NCBI RefSeq assembly: GCF_008974325.1
Contig: NZ_BKCG01000001.1
Location: forward strand, 682,001 to 746,000
Reading direction: 5' to 3'
DNA: 64,000 nucleotides
Source: Patiriisocius marinus
Lineage (GTDB): Bacteria > Bacteroidota > Bacteroidia > Flavobacteriales > Flavobacteriaceae
Below are positions 35,512-44,293 of this stretch, one piece after another; position 1 is the stretch's first letter, and the number at the start of each line of letters is the position of its first letter. The notes under the pieces were generated by a model, which saw only the letters and a list, made by a program, of their open reading frames with translations, searched no databases and was not told the DNA's origin. A program made the position numbers and the translations under genes.

Positions 35512-36516
35512 ATGAGTGATAAACCTAAGTTTGCAGTTTTTGGTGGAGGAAGTTGGGCAACAGCTATCGTAAAGATGTTATGCGAAAATCAAACTGAAGT
35601 AGGATGGTACATGCGCAATACTAGCGCTATTGATCATATAAAAAAAGAACAACACAATCCCAATTATTTAAGTGCTGTAGAGTTTAAACCTGAACAATTA
35701 AAACTTAGTAATGACATCAATGAAATGGTGGAATATGCTGATTATCTAATTTTTGTTATCCCTTCAGCTTTTATATTTAGTGCATTAAAAAACTTAACTG
35801 CCTCATTAGAAAACAAGATTATATTTTCAGCAATTAAAGGTATTGTTCCAGAAACTAGCTTAATTGTTGGTGATCACTTTAATACGCATTTAAATGTTCC
35901 TTTTGCAGATATTGGTGTAATCTCAGGCCCTTGTCACGCTGAAGAAGTTGCTTTAGAGCGCTTGTCCTACCTTACTATTGCTTGTGCAGACGAGGCAAAG
36001 GCACAAGTAGTTTGCGACAACTTAAGCTGCGATTATATTAAATGCAATATAAGTGATGATGTAATTGGAACTGAATATGCAGCAATGTTGAAAAATATTT
36101 ATGCAATTGCTGCAGGTATTGCACACGGCTTAGGCTATGGTGATAATTTTCAAAGTGTATTGATGAGCAATGCAATACGAGAAATGAAACGGTATGTAAA
36201 GAAAGTCCACAAAATGAAACGCGATATAAATGACTCAGCTTATTTGGGTGATTTATTGGTGACAGGGTATTCCGTTTTTAGCCGAAATAGGCTCTTCGGA
36301 AATATGATAGGGAAAGGATACACCGTTAAGAGCGCGCAAATGGAAATGAACATGGTTGCAGAAGGATATTACGCCACTAAAAGTGCTTATGAACTCAACC
36401 AAGCTAAAGGCAAGAAAAAAGCTAAAACACCTATTGTAAACGCTATATATGCAATACTTTACGAAGGAAAAGACCCAAAAAAGATTATTGCTAAACTTAC
36501 TGACAAATTAGACTAA
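35512..36516 (+). CDS. gpsA: NAD(P)-dependent glycerol-3-phosphate dehydrogenase
   Basis: 334 residues. FAVFGGGSWATAIVKML is the dinucleotide-binding loop (usual GAGSWGTA), with VIPSAF, SAIKGIVPET, the GPCHAEEVA motif and the catalytic Lys region EYAAMLKNIYAIAAGIAHGL. Reduces dihydroxyacetone phosphate to glycerol-3-phosphate for phospholipid synthesis. Its own promoter and a convergent neighbour 14 bp away make it a single-gene unit. Confidence 0.95.
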   Translation: MSDKPKFAVFGGGSWATAIVKMLCENQTEVGWYMRNTSAIDHIKKEQHNPNYLSAVEFKPEQLKLSNDINEMVEYADYLIFVIPSAFIFSALKNLTASLENKIIFSAIKGIVPETSLIVGDHFNTHLNVPFADIGVISGPCHAEEVALERLSYLTIACADEAKAQVVCDNLSCDYIKCNISDDVIGTEYAAMLKNIYAIAAGIAHGLGYGDNFQSVLMSNAIREMKRYVKKVHKMKRDINDSAYLGDLLVTGYSVFSRNRLFGNMIGKGYTVKSAQMEMNMVAEGYYATKSAYELNQAKGKKKAKTPIVNAIYAILYEGKDPKKIIAKLTDKLD

Positions 36517-36530
36517 ATCTATAGGCCAAA

Positions 36531-38198
36531 TTAGTCTTTTGTTTTCTCAAGTTTCTTTAAATAGTAACTAGGATAAATTTTATAGATTTTGTAGAATGCC
36601 TTAGAAAATGACTCACCACTTTTAAAACCGCTTTCTTCTGCAATAGCTTTAATGGTATACTTTCTAAATCGAGGATTGTTGTTGATTTCATTCATTGCAA
36701 AATCGACACGTAAATCGTTTAAATACTGTGAAAAATTCTTATCCTTTTCAAGGTTAATCACTTTAGACAAATACGTAGAATTTGTACCAAACGATTTTGC
36801 AGCTTTATTTAATGTAATACTTTTATCTCTATATTTTTTCTCACTCTCAAACACTTCTAATTGAGATAAAATGGACTCAATTATTGCTGCTGATATATCA
36901 CTTTTTTTAGCAGTAACCTCAGCCTTTTTAGGATCTGCCTTTTGATTTTTAACTAATTGTTCAAAACGCTTTCTATATACTAGTTGACGTGAATAAATTA
37001 ATGCCAATATAAACACAATTAAACATAACGACGCAATAGCCCACCACATTCGGGTTTTATCTATTTCATTTTTCTCCTTAAGAGTATCTAATTCAACCTC
37101 TTTATCTTCCACTAACTTTGGGATAATAAAGCCTTCATTAGTTTCTGATTTTATTTTTTGCTTTTTAGAATTAATTAAATCATTAACTTCAATCAACTTG
37201 TTTAAATAACCTATCTGCTTTTTTGTATTGGTATCCTCACGATAATGATCAATTAAAATTTCATATACCTCAGAGAGCTCTGGCTGCACTAATTTAGTTT
37301 GAGTATACTCTTCATCTAGTTTTTTCAAAAATCTAATACCACGAGCTTTATCACCAATACGAATATAGTATTTACCAAGATTGAGATTGTAATAATACAT
37401 ATACCCAGGGCTAAAATAATCGCGATAATTATCTCCTTTAATCAAACTATCTTTTGCAGAACGTACTCTATTTTTTAAAAGTAATGGTGCTGTAGTTTGA
37501 GAAACAAATTCATAATATGAAACACTATCATTTACTTTTAAAGCCGCATCAATCCCTATCTTATAATAATGTAACGCTTTATCTGGTTCCTTTAAACGAA
37601 CATAACCAAGCCCTATATTTTTAAGCGCTACGAGATAATACTTAACATCTAGCGATGGTGAGTTTTTCAACAGATCTAACGTTAAAAAATCAGTCTCAAT
37701 ACTTTTCTCATAATTCCCCCATAGTTTGTTGACTGCAGATATACTGTTAAGAGCTGCTATTTGCTGTTCTACATTCTCTTTTTGCTTTGCAGAATTATAT
37801 CCAAGAATTGCATTGCGCAAACTCGACACATACTGCTCATTAAAAAACTCTATGTAGGATTTATACAAATACCCTTTTGCTGGTAAATCTGGATGACTAC
37901 TATTAATAGCGTAATGTATTGTACTATCTAGCATTATAAGAGCCACTTCTTTTTTAGAAACCCTAGCTAATTGCTCATAGCCCATTCCTATTTGCGTAAA
38001 ATCTTGTTCTCGTCTAGCTTTAGAAATTTTAGCTCGTGCTATTTGAGTAGCTGTTGCTGTATCACGTATTTTTTGATCAAATAGTAGGGATAAATAGTCG
38101 TAAGATTTCGACTCTAAATAGGCACCACTATATTCTTGCGCGTGTAGTATTGACGAACAAAAAACTATAACAAAAATAAAAAGTAACTTAAATTTCAA
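36531..38198 (-). CDS. TPR-containing membrane regulator with AraC-type HTH
   Basis: 555 residues. Signal peptide (ending LHAQ), TPR-like helical repeats 40-345, a coiled-coil/membrane helix (about 373-396, MWWAIASLCLIVFILALIY) and a C-terminal AraC-type DNA-binding domain (about 450-550; AAKSFGTNSTYLSKVIN, then IKAIAEESGFKSGESFSKAFYKIYKIYPS). It senses outside the cytoplasm with TPRs and acts as a membrane-tied transcription factor, a design known in Flavobacteriia. Target genes unknown; no operator could be inferred. Confidence 0.9.
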   Translation of the reverse strand: MKFKLLFIFVIVFCSSILHAQEYSGAYLESKSYDYLSLLFDQKIRDTATATQIARAKISKARREQDFTQIGMGYEQLARVSKKEVALIMLDSTIHYAINSSHPDLPAKGYLYKSYIEFFNEQYVSSLRNAILGYNSAKQKENVEQQIAALNSISAVNKLWGNYEKSIETDFLTLDLLKNSPSLDVKYYLVALKNIGLGYVRLKEPDKALHYYKIGIDAALKVNDSVSYYEFVSQTTAPLLLKNRVRSAKDSLIKGDNYRDYFSPGYMYYYNLNLGKYYIRIGDKARGIRFLKKLDEEYTQTKLVQPELSEVYEILIDHYREDTNTKKQIGYLNKLIEVNDLINSKKQKIKSETNEGFIIPKLVEDKEVELDTLKEKNEIDKTRMWWAIASLCLIVFILALIYSRQLVYRKRFEQLVKNQKADPKKAEVTAKKSDISAAIIESILSQLEVFESEKKYRDKSITLNKAAKSFGTNSTYLSKVINLEKDKNFSQYLNDLRVDFAMNEINNNPRFRKYTIKAIAEESGFKSGESFSKAFYKIYKIYPSYYLKKLEKTKD

Positions 38199-38372
38199 TG
38201 GCCTTATGGTTTGTTAGAAATCCTACAAACTAAAAGTACCATTTAAATTTTGCCTTGAAAAATAGCATATGAAGCACAAGACAACCCTAAAAATGCAACT
38301 AATTGATAGTTAGGTTATTAAGTAAAATATTTGCGGGTCTTAATTTATAAATAACGATGGAAACAAAACTAA

Positions 38373-38768
38373 CTATCTAGCTAAAACCCCTTTGTTTGGC
38401 ATTGTAGGTAAGTCTACAACGTTATCTTCAACAATTGAATGGCGAGGTAATTCAAAACGCTTATCGTACATTTTATTACCTCTAAAGAAAGTAACAGTGA
38501 AAAAATTATCTAGCTTAAAAACACTTTCGTCGATATATTCAATTTTAGCAAATCCCTTAGCAGGAATTATAGTTATTGTTTTTCGCATTGGCGACGTCAT
38601 TTGTTTTTCGTCATAACCTTGTGCAACAATTAATACCGTTTCAATAATGGTTTTTCCATCATTAATAATGTACACATTCCAGTCGTGGGTATTGTAATCT
38701 TCGTTAAACTCATATACCGCTGCAATGTAAACGTCTTTTACTTCTGGAATGTCTATATCTTTTCTCAT
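38373..38768 (-). CDS. Conserved hypothetical protein, 131 residues
   Basis: No signal peptide or membrane segment. Reads as a small beta-rich protein: DWNVYIINDGKTIIETVLIVAQGYD followed by TITIIPAKGFAKIEYIDESVFKLDNFF. Lies 56 bp downstream of pheS in the same direction and may be co-transcribed. No family name can be given with confidence. Confidence 0.78.
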   Translation of the reverse strand: MRKDIDIPEVKDVYIAAVYEFNEDYNTHDWNVYIINDGKTIIETVLIVAQGYDEKQMTSPMRKTITIIPAKGFAKIEYIDESVFKLDNFFTVTFFRGNKMYDKRFELPRHSIVEDNVVDLPTMPNKGVLAR

Positions 38769-38824
38769 TTTTAAGCTGAAATATTAATAAACGAAACTTG
38801 TCTGAAAATTAAAAGCTGAAAGAA

Positions 38825-39844
38825 TTAAAATGAAGATTTGAATTGCTCTAAAAAGCGAATATCATTTTCACTTAACATTCTAATATCTGGTACTTGGTGT
38901 AAAAGCATTGCTATTCTGTCAATCCCCATTCCAAAGGCGAAACCACTATAAATTTCAGGATCAATTCCACAGTTTTTTAGAACATTAGGGTCAACCATAC
39001 CACAGCCCATTATTTCTAACCAACCTGTACCTTTAGTAATTTTGTGATCAATTTCAGTTTCTAGACCCCAGTAAACATCTACCTCAGCACTTGGTTCAGT
39101 AAATGGAAAGTATGATGGGCGTAGTCTAATTTTAGATTTCCCGAACATTTCAGTAGTAAAATACTGCAACGTTTGTTTTAAGTCTGCAAAACTTACGTCC
39201 TTATCAACGTAAAGTCCTTCAACCTGGTGAAAGAAACAGTGTGCACGAGCAGAGATTGCTTCATTTCTGAAAACACGTCCTGGCGAGATTGTACGTATAG
39301 GTGGTTGATTATCTTCCATATAACGTACCTGCACAGAACTTGTATGTGTGCGTAAAAGTACATCTGGATCTGTTTGAATAAAAAAGGTGTCTTGCATATC
39401 ACGTGCTGGGTGATATTCTGGTAAGTTTAAGGCCGTAAAATTATGCCAATCGTCTTCGATTTCTGGACCTTCACTTACGTTAAAACCAATTCTAGAGAAT
39501 ATTTGAGTAATCTTATTTTTTACTAGCGATATTGGGTGACGAGAACCAATTTCAATAGGTGCTCCAGGCCTACTCAAATCACCATAAACTCCTGCAGTTT
39601 CAGCACTAGACTCCATTGCTTCTTTCAAAGCATTTACTTTGTCTTGTGCTGTATTTTTAAGTGTATTTACAACCTGTCCAAATTCCTTTTTATCTTCGTT
39701 AGGCACTTCTTTAAAGGCAGCGAAAAACTCTTTCAACAATCCTTTTTGCCCCAAATATTTAATTCGGAAATTTTCTATTTCTGTTGTATCTGTGCTTGTA
39801 AATGAAGCTACTTCTGCAATATGTTCTTTTATCTTATCGATCAT
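38825..39844 (-). CDS. pheS: Phenylalanine--tRNA ligase alpha subunit
   Basis: 339 residues. N-terminal coiled coil (1-85), then class II core: GSRHPISLVKNKI, FNVSEGPEIEDDWHNF, ARDMQDTFFI, motif 2 (RTISPGRVFRNEAISARAH) and motif 3 (GFAFGMGIDRIAML). Forms the alpha2beta2 enzyme with PheT, which is not in the window. A -7 box lies at 39879-39886. Confidence 0.96.
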   Translation of the reverse strand: MIDKIKEHIAEVASFTSTDTTEIENFRIKYLGQKGLLKEFFAAFKEVPNEDKKEFGQVVNTLKNTAQDKVNALKEAMESSAETAGVYGDLSRPGAPIEIGSRHPISLVKNKITQIFSRIGFNVSEGPEIEDDWHNFTALNLPEYHPARDMQDTFFIQTDPDVLLRTHTSSVQVRYMEDNQPPIRTISPGRVFRNEAISARAHCFFHQVEGLYVDKDVSFADLKQTLQYFTTEMFGKSKIRLRPSYFPFTEPSAEVDVYWGLETEIDHKITKGTGWLEIMGCGMVDPNVLKNCGIDPEIYSGFAFGMGIDRIAMLLHQVPDIRMLSENDIRFLEQFKSSF

Positions 39845-39878
39845 AATATATCCTCTAAAGGGAACTTAATTCAATCTG

Positions 39879-39886
39879 CAAAATTA
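39879..39886 (-). promoter_or_regulatory. -7 promoter box for pheS
   Basis: Minus strand TAATTTTG, exact TAnnTTTG, about 35 bp before the pheS start codon. Confidence 0.5.
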
Positions 39887-39979
39887 ATCAAACTGTAGGA
39901 AAATGTGGTTTGAATAATTAGTTAATGCGGTTTACTTCTGTAATAATGGTCAATTTAGTTTGAAGGTTTTAGCGTTAGC

Positions 39980-40336
39980 TTATGAGATTACTTCTTTTTC
40001 AAGAAAATATTGAACAATTGCATCTTTCATTAACACACTTTGCTCACCTGCTTTTAAAGGTGGAAGTTGTTCTAATATTTTATAGTGTGGCCAACCTTCT
40101 TCATCAAAAAACTCGAATTCGTAATAGCCAAAAGGCTCTAACAATCTACATATAGCAATGTGCATTAGGTTTAATTTTTCGTCTTTTTTAAACTTTCGGT
40201 TTAGTTGCCCTAATTCCTGTAGCCCTATTAAATAAATTATTGCATCCAAATCTAGAGTGTCGCCATCAGCAAATTTATTGCTTAGCATCTTTACTAATTC
40301 TTCCCAACGCTGTTTTAATTGTTCGTCTCTTGCCAT
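39980..40336 (-). CDS. Conserved hypothetical protein, about 118 residues
   Basis: From ATG at 40336, preceded by an A-rich tract (CAAAACAACAAA); an upstream ATG at 40363 adds nine residues (MFSVSQNNK) and cannot be excluded. The stretch KMLSNKFADGDTLDLDAIIYLIGLQELG followed by FGYYEFEFFDEEGWPHYK (given as separate motifs) is characteristic and seems conserved in flavobacteria from memory. Probably cytoplasmic. Function unknown. Confidence 0.8.
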   Translation of the reverse strand: MARDEQLKQRWEELVKMLSNKFADGDTLDLDAIIYLIGLQELGQLNRKFKKDEKLNLMHIAICRLLEPFGYYEFEFFDEEGWPHYKILEQLPPLKAGEQSVLMKDAIVQYFLEKEVIS

Positions 40337-40571
40337 TTTGTTGTTTTGAGAAACCGAAAACATTCGGCATCTCTTATATTTTGAATTTGATTGTAAGAAA
40401 ATCTCACATCAAATAGTGTGTTATTATTTCATTACAAAGATATTGAAATCAAACACGTAATAATAAGAATACCTTGACATAGAGATTGAATGATTCATTA
40501 TTTATTAAATTGCGCTTTATAATGAAAAGAGCCCCCAACGTTCTTTTTTTAATTTCTGAAATTTTCAAAAA

Positions 40572-41147
40572 ATGAATCTAATTGATATTGTATTAGGAAT
40601 AATTCTAATTTTCGCTTTTTATAAAGGACTAACTAAAGGACTTTTTGCAACACTCGCCTCTTTAATTGGGCTCATCGCAGGAGTTTTTGGCGCTATTCAT
40701 TTTTCACATTTTGCTGCAAACTATTTGGTTGCAAAAACCGACTGGGCAGAGGCGACAATCAATCTAGCTGCATTTGCAATTACATTTCTAATAATTTTAT
40801 TAGTTGTCTCACTTGTGGGGAAAGCACTTACTAAAATAGCCGATTTTGCTGCATTAGGCTTAATTAACAAACTTTTAGGCGGCGTATTTAGCGCCTTGAA
40901 AATGGCCTTCATTATTAGCGTAATTTTTATGTTTGTGAATGCTTCTAAAAATTTTAGTGGCTTGATAATTTCCGAAGAGAAAAAGGAAAATTCTATTCTA
41001 TATGAGCCTGTTGCTATGCTTGCTCCTTTATTGTTGCCAAATATTCTCGAACAAGTTGATACTTTTAGAAGTAGTGATAAAGATGAGGGCACTGTAGAAG
41101 ATGAGGAAGAAACTCCTGTTGAAAATGATACTATTATAGAGGAATAA
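40572..41147 (+). CDS. cvpA: CvpA-family membrane protein
   Basis: 191 residues, four membrane segments (about 3-20, 25-45, 62-85, 100-120), starts MNLIDIVLGIILIFAFYKG, the CvpA signature with FIIRSVLGK-like VVSLVGKALTKIADFAALGL. The C-terminal tail is strongly acidic (EDEEETPVENDTIIEE). CvpA is needed for colicin V production and bile/envelope stress in E. coli. Alone, with terminator at 41167. Confidence 0.9.
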   Translation: MNLIDIVLGIILIFAFYKGLTKGLFATLASLIGLIAGVFGAIHFSHFAANYLVAKTDWAEATINLAAFAITFLIILLVVSLVGKALTKIADFAALGLINKLLGGVFSALKMAFIISVIFMFVNASKNFSGLIISEEKKENSILYEPVAMLAPLLLPNILEQVDTFRSSDKDEGTVEDEEETPVENDTIIEE

Positions 41148-41166
41148 AATTAAAATATACAATAAT

Positions 41167-41195
41167 AAAAAGACCCGCAAATTGCAGGTCTTTTT
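41167..41195. terminator. Bidirectional terminator
   Basis: AAAAAGACC / GGTCTTTTT stem between cvpA and the convergent SulP gene; inner GCA / TGC also pair. Confidence 0.82.
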
Positions 41196-41215
41196 ATTTA
41201 CTTAAAGAATAAAGT

Positions 41216-43078
41216 TTAAATTACGTCTTCTACATTTTTATCAATATAAAGCATTGACTCTTTAAAGGTTTTAAATATTTTATGTGCTGGTATTAAATCT
41301 GGAATAATATCAATACTCTCCATCATTACTTTAGGTTGTTCCATCAATCCTACAAGCAATACTTTAACGCCATTTTGTTTTAAACGCAAGACTAAATCTT
41401 CCATTACATAAAGCCCAGATTGATCCATATAAGGCACTTTACCCATTCTAATAATCAAATGTGTTGCAGTATCTGGAATTTGCATTGACAAGGCTTGGAA
41501 GTCGCTTGTATTTCCAAAAAACAATGGCCCAGCCATACGTTTAATAAACACTTCTTCTTTTAGCTTTTTAGGAAATAAATTTTCATCGTTCCAAGGTAAT
41601 TCTAACTCGTCCGCTTTTACTAGAGGGACTACTTTAGATCTACTTGCTGTAGAATCACCTATTTTCTTCATAAAGATTAATGAAGCTAAAACTAATCCAA
41701 TACCTACGGCATAAACTAAATTCCAAAATACAGAAAGCAATAATACAACCACCATAATTATCACCTCACTACGAGGCATTTTAGGGATAGCTTTTAAGCC
41801 CTTATAATCCATCACCCCAATACCAACGGTAATTAATATACCTGCTAAAACTGCTGCTGGAATTTGTGATGCAACTGGAGCTAATAATAACGTGATTATT
41901 AAAAGTACTATTGAAGCTACCATTCCTGATAACTTAGTAGTACCACCACTATTGATATTTACAACGGTTCTAATAGTTGCACCAGCTCCAGGTAAACCTC
42001 CAAATAAAGAAGCAACAGTATTACCAATACCTTGACCAACTAATTCTTGATTAGGGTTGTGCTTAGTTTTAGTCATATTGTCTGCAACAACTGAAGTCAA
42101 TAATGAATCGATAGCTCCTAAAAAAGCCAAAGTTAATGCTGTAAATATATAAGGAGATATCACACTAAGGTCAAAATTGCTAAATATTCCAACGTTGAAT
42201 TCTGGGAAACCGAAAGGTATTTCTTGTATAGGTTTATATGAAATATATCCTTGCATTTGAAGTAAATAAGCAGTAACCGAAACTAAGAGCAACGCGACTA
42301 AAGTACTTGGGATTTTAGTAGTGATTTTCTTAAATCCAAATATGATAATTATGGTTGAAAGTGCTAATACAAGCTCTAACCAATTAATATTATTTAATGC
42401 TCTTGGTAACGACTTAATAGCTCCCAAAACTCCTGAACCAGCAGTTTTAGCTAAAATTGTTGCTTCTGCATCAATCTCGTCTGTAGTAATTTGTTCAGCT
42501 CGTGCAACGGTTTCTTTGAAATCTTCAAGAACCAATATCCCTTCACCGGCTTCATCTTTTAATATTTTATCCAATAAAACTTCCTCCGCTTGAGGTTTAA
42601 ATTCTGATATAAATTCCTTATCATCAGCAGTATAATACCCAAGCATTGGTAGAATTTGAGTTACCAAAATAATAACACCAATTGCAGTCATAAAACCTGA
42701 AACAACAGGATACGGTATATACTTAATATATTTACCGAGACCAAGAAGTCCTAAACATATTTGGAACAAGCCTGCTAATAGAAATACTAATAGTATAAAT
42801 GGTAATGCTTGCTCAACATTCCCATCATTAGCTGCTACAATTCCTGCAATTACCACCATAGAAACGGCAGTCATAGGAGCAGTTGGCCCAGAAATTTGTG
42901 TGCTCGTACCACCAAAAAGTGATGCGAAAAAACCTATCATTATTGCTCCGTAAAGACCCGCACTTGGCCCTAATCCAGATTGAACACCAAATGCAAGTGC
43001 AAGGGGTAAAGCAACAATTCCCGCTGTTATTCCACCAAAAAGGTTACCACGTAAATTTGTAAAAATATTTTTAAACAT
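41216..43078 (-). CDS. SulP-family anion transporter with STAS domain
   Basis: 620 residues. Starts LRGNLFGGITAGIVALPLALAFGV; the sulfate transporter signature GLYGAIMIGFFASLFGGTSTQISGPTAP is clear, about 12 membrane segments follow, then a STAS domain (about 515-610, LIIRMGKVPYMDQSGLYVMEDL). Between transmembrane segments about residues 150-225 carry an unusual acidic, charged insertion (EFISEFKPQAEEVLLDKIL...EDFKETVARAEQITTDEID). Likely an inner-membrane sulfate, bicarbonate or other anion carrier. Confidence 0.92.
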   Translation of the reverse strand: MFKNIFTNLRGNLFGGITAGIVALPLALAFGVQSGLGPSAGLYGAIMIGFFASLFGGTSTQISGPTAPMTAVSMVVIAGIVAANDGNVEQALPFILLVFLLAGLFQICLGLLGLGKYIKYIPYPVVSGFMTAIGVIILVTQILPMLGYYTADDKEFISEFKPQAEEVLLDKILKDEAGEGILVLEDFKETVARAEQITTDEIDAEATILAKTAGSGVLGAIKSLPRALNNINWLELVLALSTIIIIFGFKKITTKIPSTLVALLLVSVTAYLLQMQGYISYKPIQEIPFGFPEFNVGIFSNFDLSVISPYIFTALTLAFLGAIDSLLTSVVADNMTKTKHNPNQELVGQGIGNTVASLFGGLPGAGATIRTVVNINSGGTTKLSGMVASIVLLIITLLLAPVASQIPAAVLAGILITVGIGVMDYKGLKAIPKMPRSEVIIMVVVLLLSVFWNLVYAVGIGLVLASLIFMKKIGDSTASRSKVVPLVKADELELPWNDENLFPKKLKEEVFIKRMAGPLFFGNTSDFQALSMQIPDTATHLIIRMGKVPYMDQSGLYVMEDLVLRLKQNGVKVLLVGLMEQPKVMMESIDIIPDLIPAHKIFKTFKESMLYIDKNVEDVI

Positions 43079-43170
43079 AGACTTATATTAAATTTTGAAA
43101 ACACGTTATATTGAAGCGAATTGCTTCAAATTACTATATAACAGTACACATTAAAATGGGGAAAATAGAA

Positions 43171-43467
43171 CTAAATAAGCTCTGGAGGAGGATAGAACGT
43201 TTCAGAATAAATAGAATTCCAAAACAAATGCTTTTCAGAAAAATTCCAAGATTCCTCTATAAGTGCTAACTTAAAATTACTCGTGTATTCGGAATTATTA
43301 GTTGGTGTGTTTTTATCTGAAATATAAACTTCACAATCTTCCGATTGATCCTCTTCGTTAATTAGTATAGCGAAAAAATCGCTGTTTTCAACTAAAAGGC
43401 TCGCGCCAACTGGACCAATAATGGACAGTAGAAAAAGGGATAAAAAGAAAATGCTTTTAAACTGCAA
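43171..43467 (-). CDS. Small exported protein, 98 residues
   Basis: N-terminal hydrophobic segment (about 5-22, IFFLSLFLLSIIGPVGASLL) suggests export or membrane insertion. The rest is acidic with a single Cys (EDCEVYISD) and ends YPPPELI. No family recognised. Lies between the SulP gene and batE, in the same direction as both, with no terminator seen. Low functional information. Confidence 0.65.
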   Translation of the reverse strand: MQFKSIFFLSLFLLSIIGPVGASLLVENSDFFAILINEEDQSEDCEVYISDKNTPTNNSEYTSNFKLALIEESWNFSEKHLFWNSIYSETFYPPPELI

Positions 43468-43539
43468 TGGCTTTAGTTGTTAGTTAATTGTAAAAATACT
43501 TTTTATCAACACAAAGTGTGTTAACGAAGTATTAATATA

Positions 43540-44286
43540 CTACAACTTTTTTAAATCTGTTGCAGGAATCCAACCATCTTTTCCATCAGCGATTACAATT
43601 TTCAACCAATCACCGTCTAATGCCTCAACTTGAACTTTAGTTCCTTCGTGTAGGATAAAGGCTGTAGCACTATTCATTTTAGGAGCTGATTTAATTTCTA
43701 CACTTTCAGTAAAAATAATAGCTGGTACGTCTTTTTCAACATCTGCACTTGTTAAGTAAGCAAGTGTTAATGCACCACAAAATAAGAAAACAGACATCAT
43801 CGAAGCTATAAAGAAACTTCTCTTTCTTCGTTCAATAGTTCCAAAATAATAAAGCAGAAATGATATAACAAAAAGAAATATAAATAAAATTGCAAGCTTA
43901 GCCCACCCGTCAAAAGTAAATAGATTTGCTATTGATGCGTACCACTTAGAAAAAATTGTCTTTGGAAGAGGCTCAATAGCATCAATTCGTGCATTTTCAG
44001 CAAATGCAAGGTTTGTTAATACATCTTTATCATCAGGGTCTAATTGTAGTGCTTTTTCGTAATAATAGATACTTGGACCAATTTTATTTAACTTATAATA
44101 AGCATTACCTAAATTAAAATAAACTGCTTCGCTGTGCTCACCAGCATCTAATATTTTTTTCCAGCTTACAATTGCATCTGCATATTGTTCTGTTTTGTAT
44201 TGTTCTTTCCCTTTCTCAAATAAGGCGTCATTCTGCCCAAAAATTGACATCGAAAAAAACAAAATTAAATAGCATATCTGTCTCAT
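43540..44286 (-). CDS. batE: Aerotolerance protein BatE (TPR, membrane, SH3)
   Basis: 248 residues from the ATG at 44286, 8 bp after the batD stop; a longer frame from 44343 would overlap batD by 50 bp and has no signal peptide at its start. Signal peptide (MRQICYLILFFSMSIFGQ), TPR region 25-105, two membrane helices (about 120-165), and an SH3-like domain 185-245 (DGDWLKIVIADGKDGWIPATDL). BatE completes the Bat set in an operon with moxR. Last gene of the operon. Confidence 0.9.
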   Translation of the reverse strand: MRQICYLILFFSMSIFGQNDALFEKGKEQYKTEQYADAIVSWKKILDAGEHSEAVYFNLGNAYYKLNKIGPSIYYYEKALQLDPDDKDVLTNLAFAENARIDAIEPLPKTIFSKWYASIANLFTFDGWAKLAILFIFLFVISFLLYYFGTIERRKRSFFIASMMSVFLFCGALTLAYLTSADVEKDVPAIIFTESVEIKSAPKMNSATAFILHEGTKVQVEALDGDWLKIVIADGKDGWIPATDLKKL

Positions 44287-44293
44287 CTGCTCC

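Noticed and set aside
38356-38379. Short leader-like frame METKLTI near 38356
   Set aside because: Eight codons overlapping the end of an opposite-strand gene; no supporting promoter or repeat.
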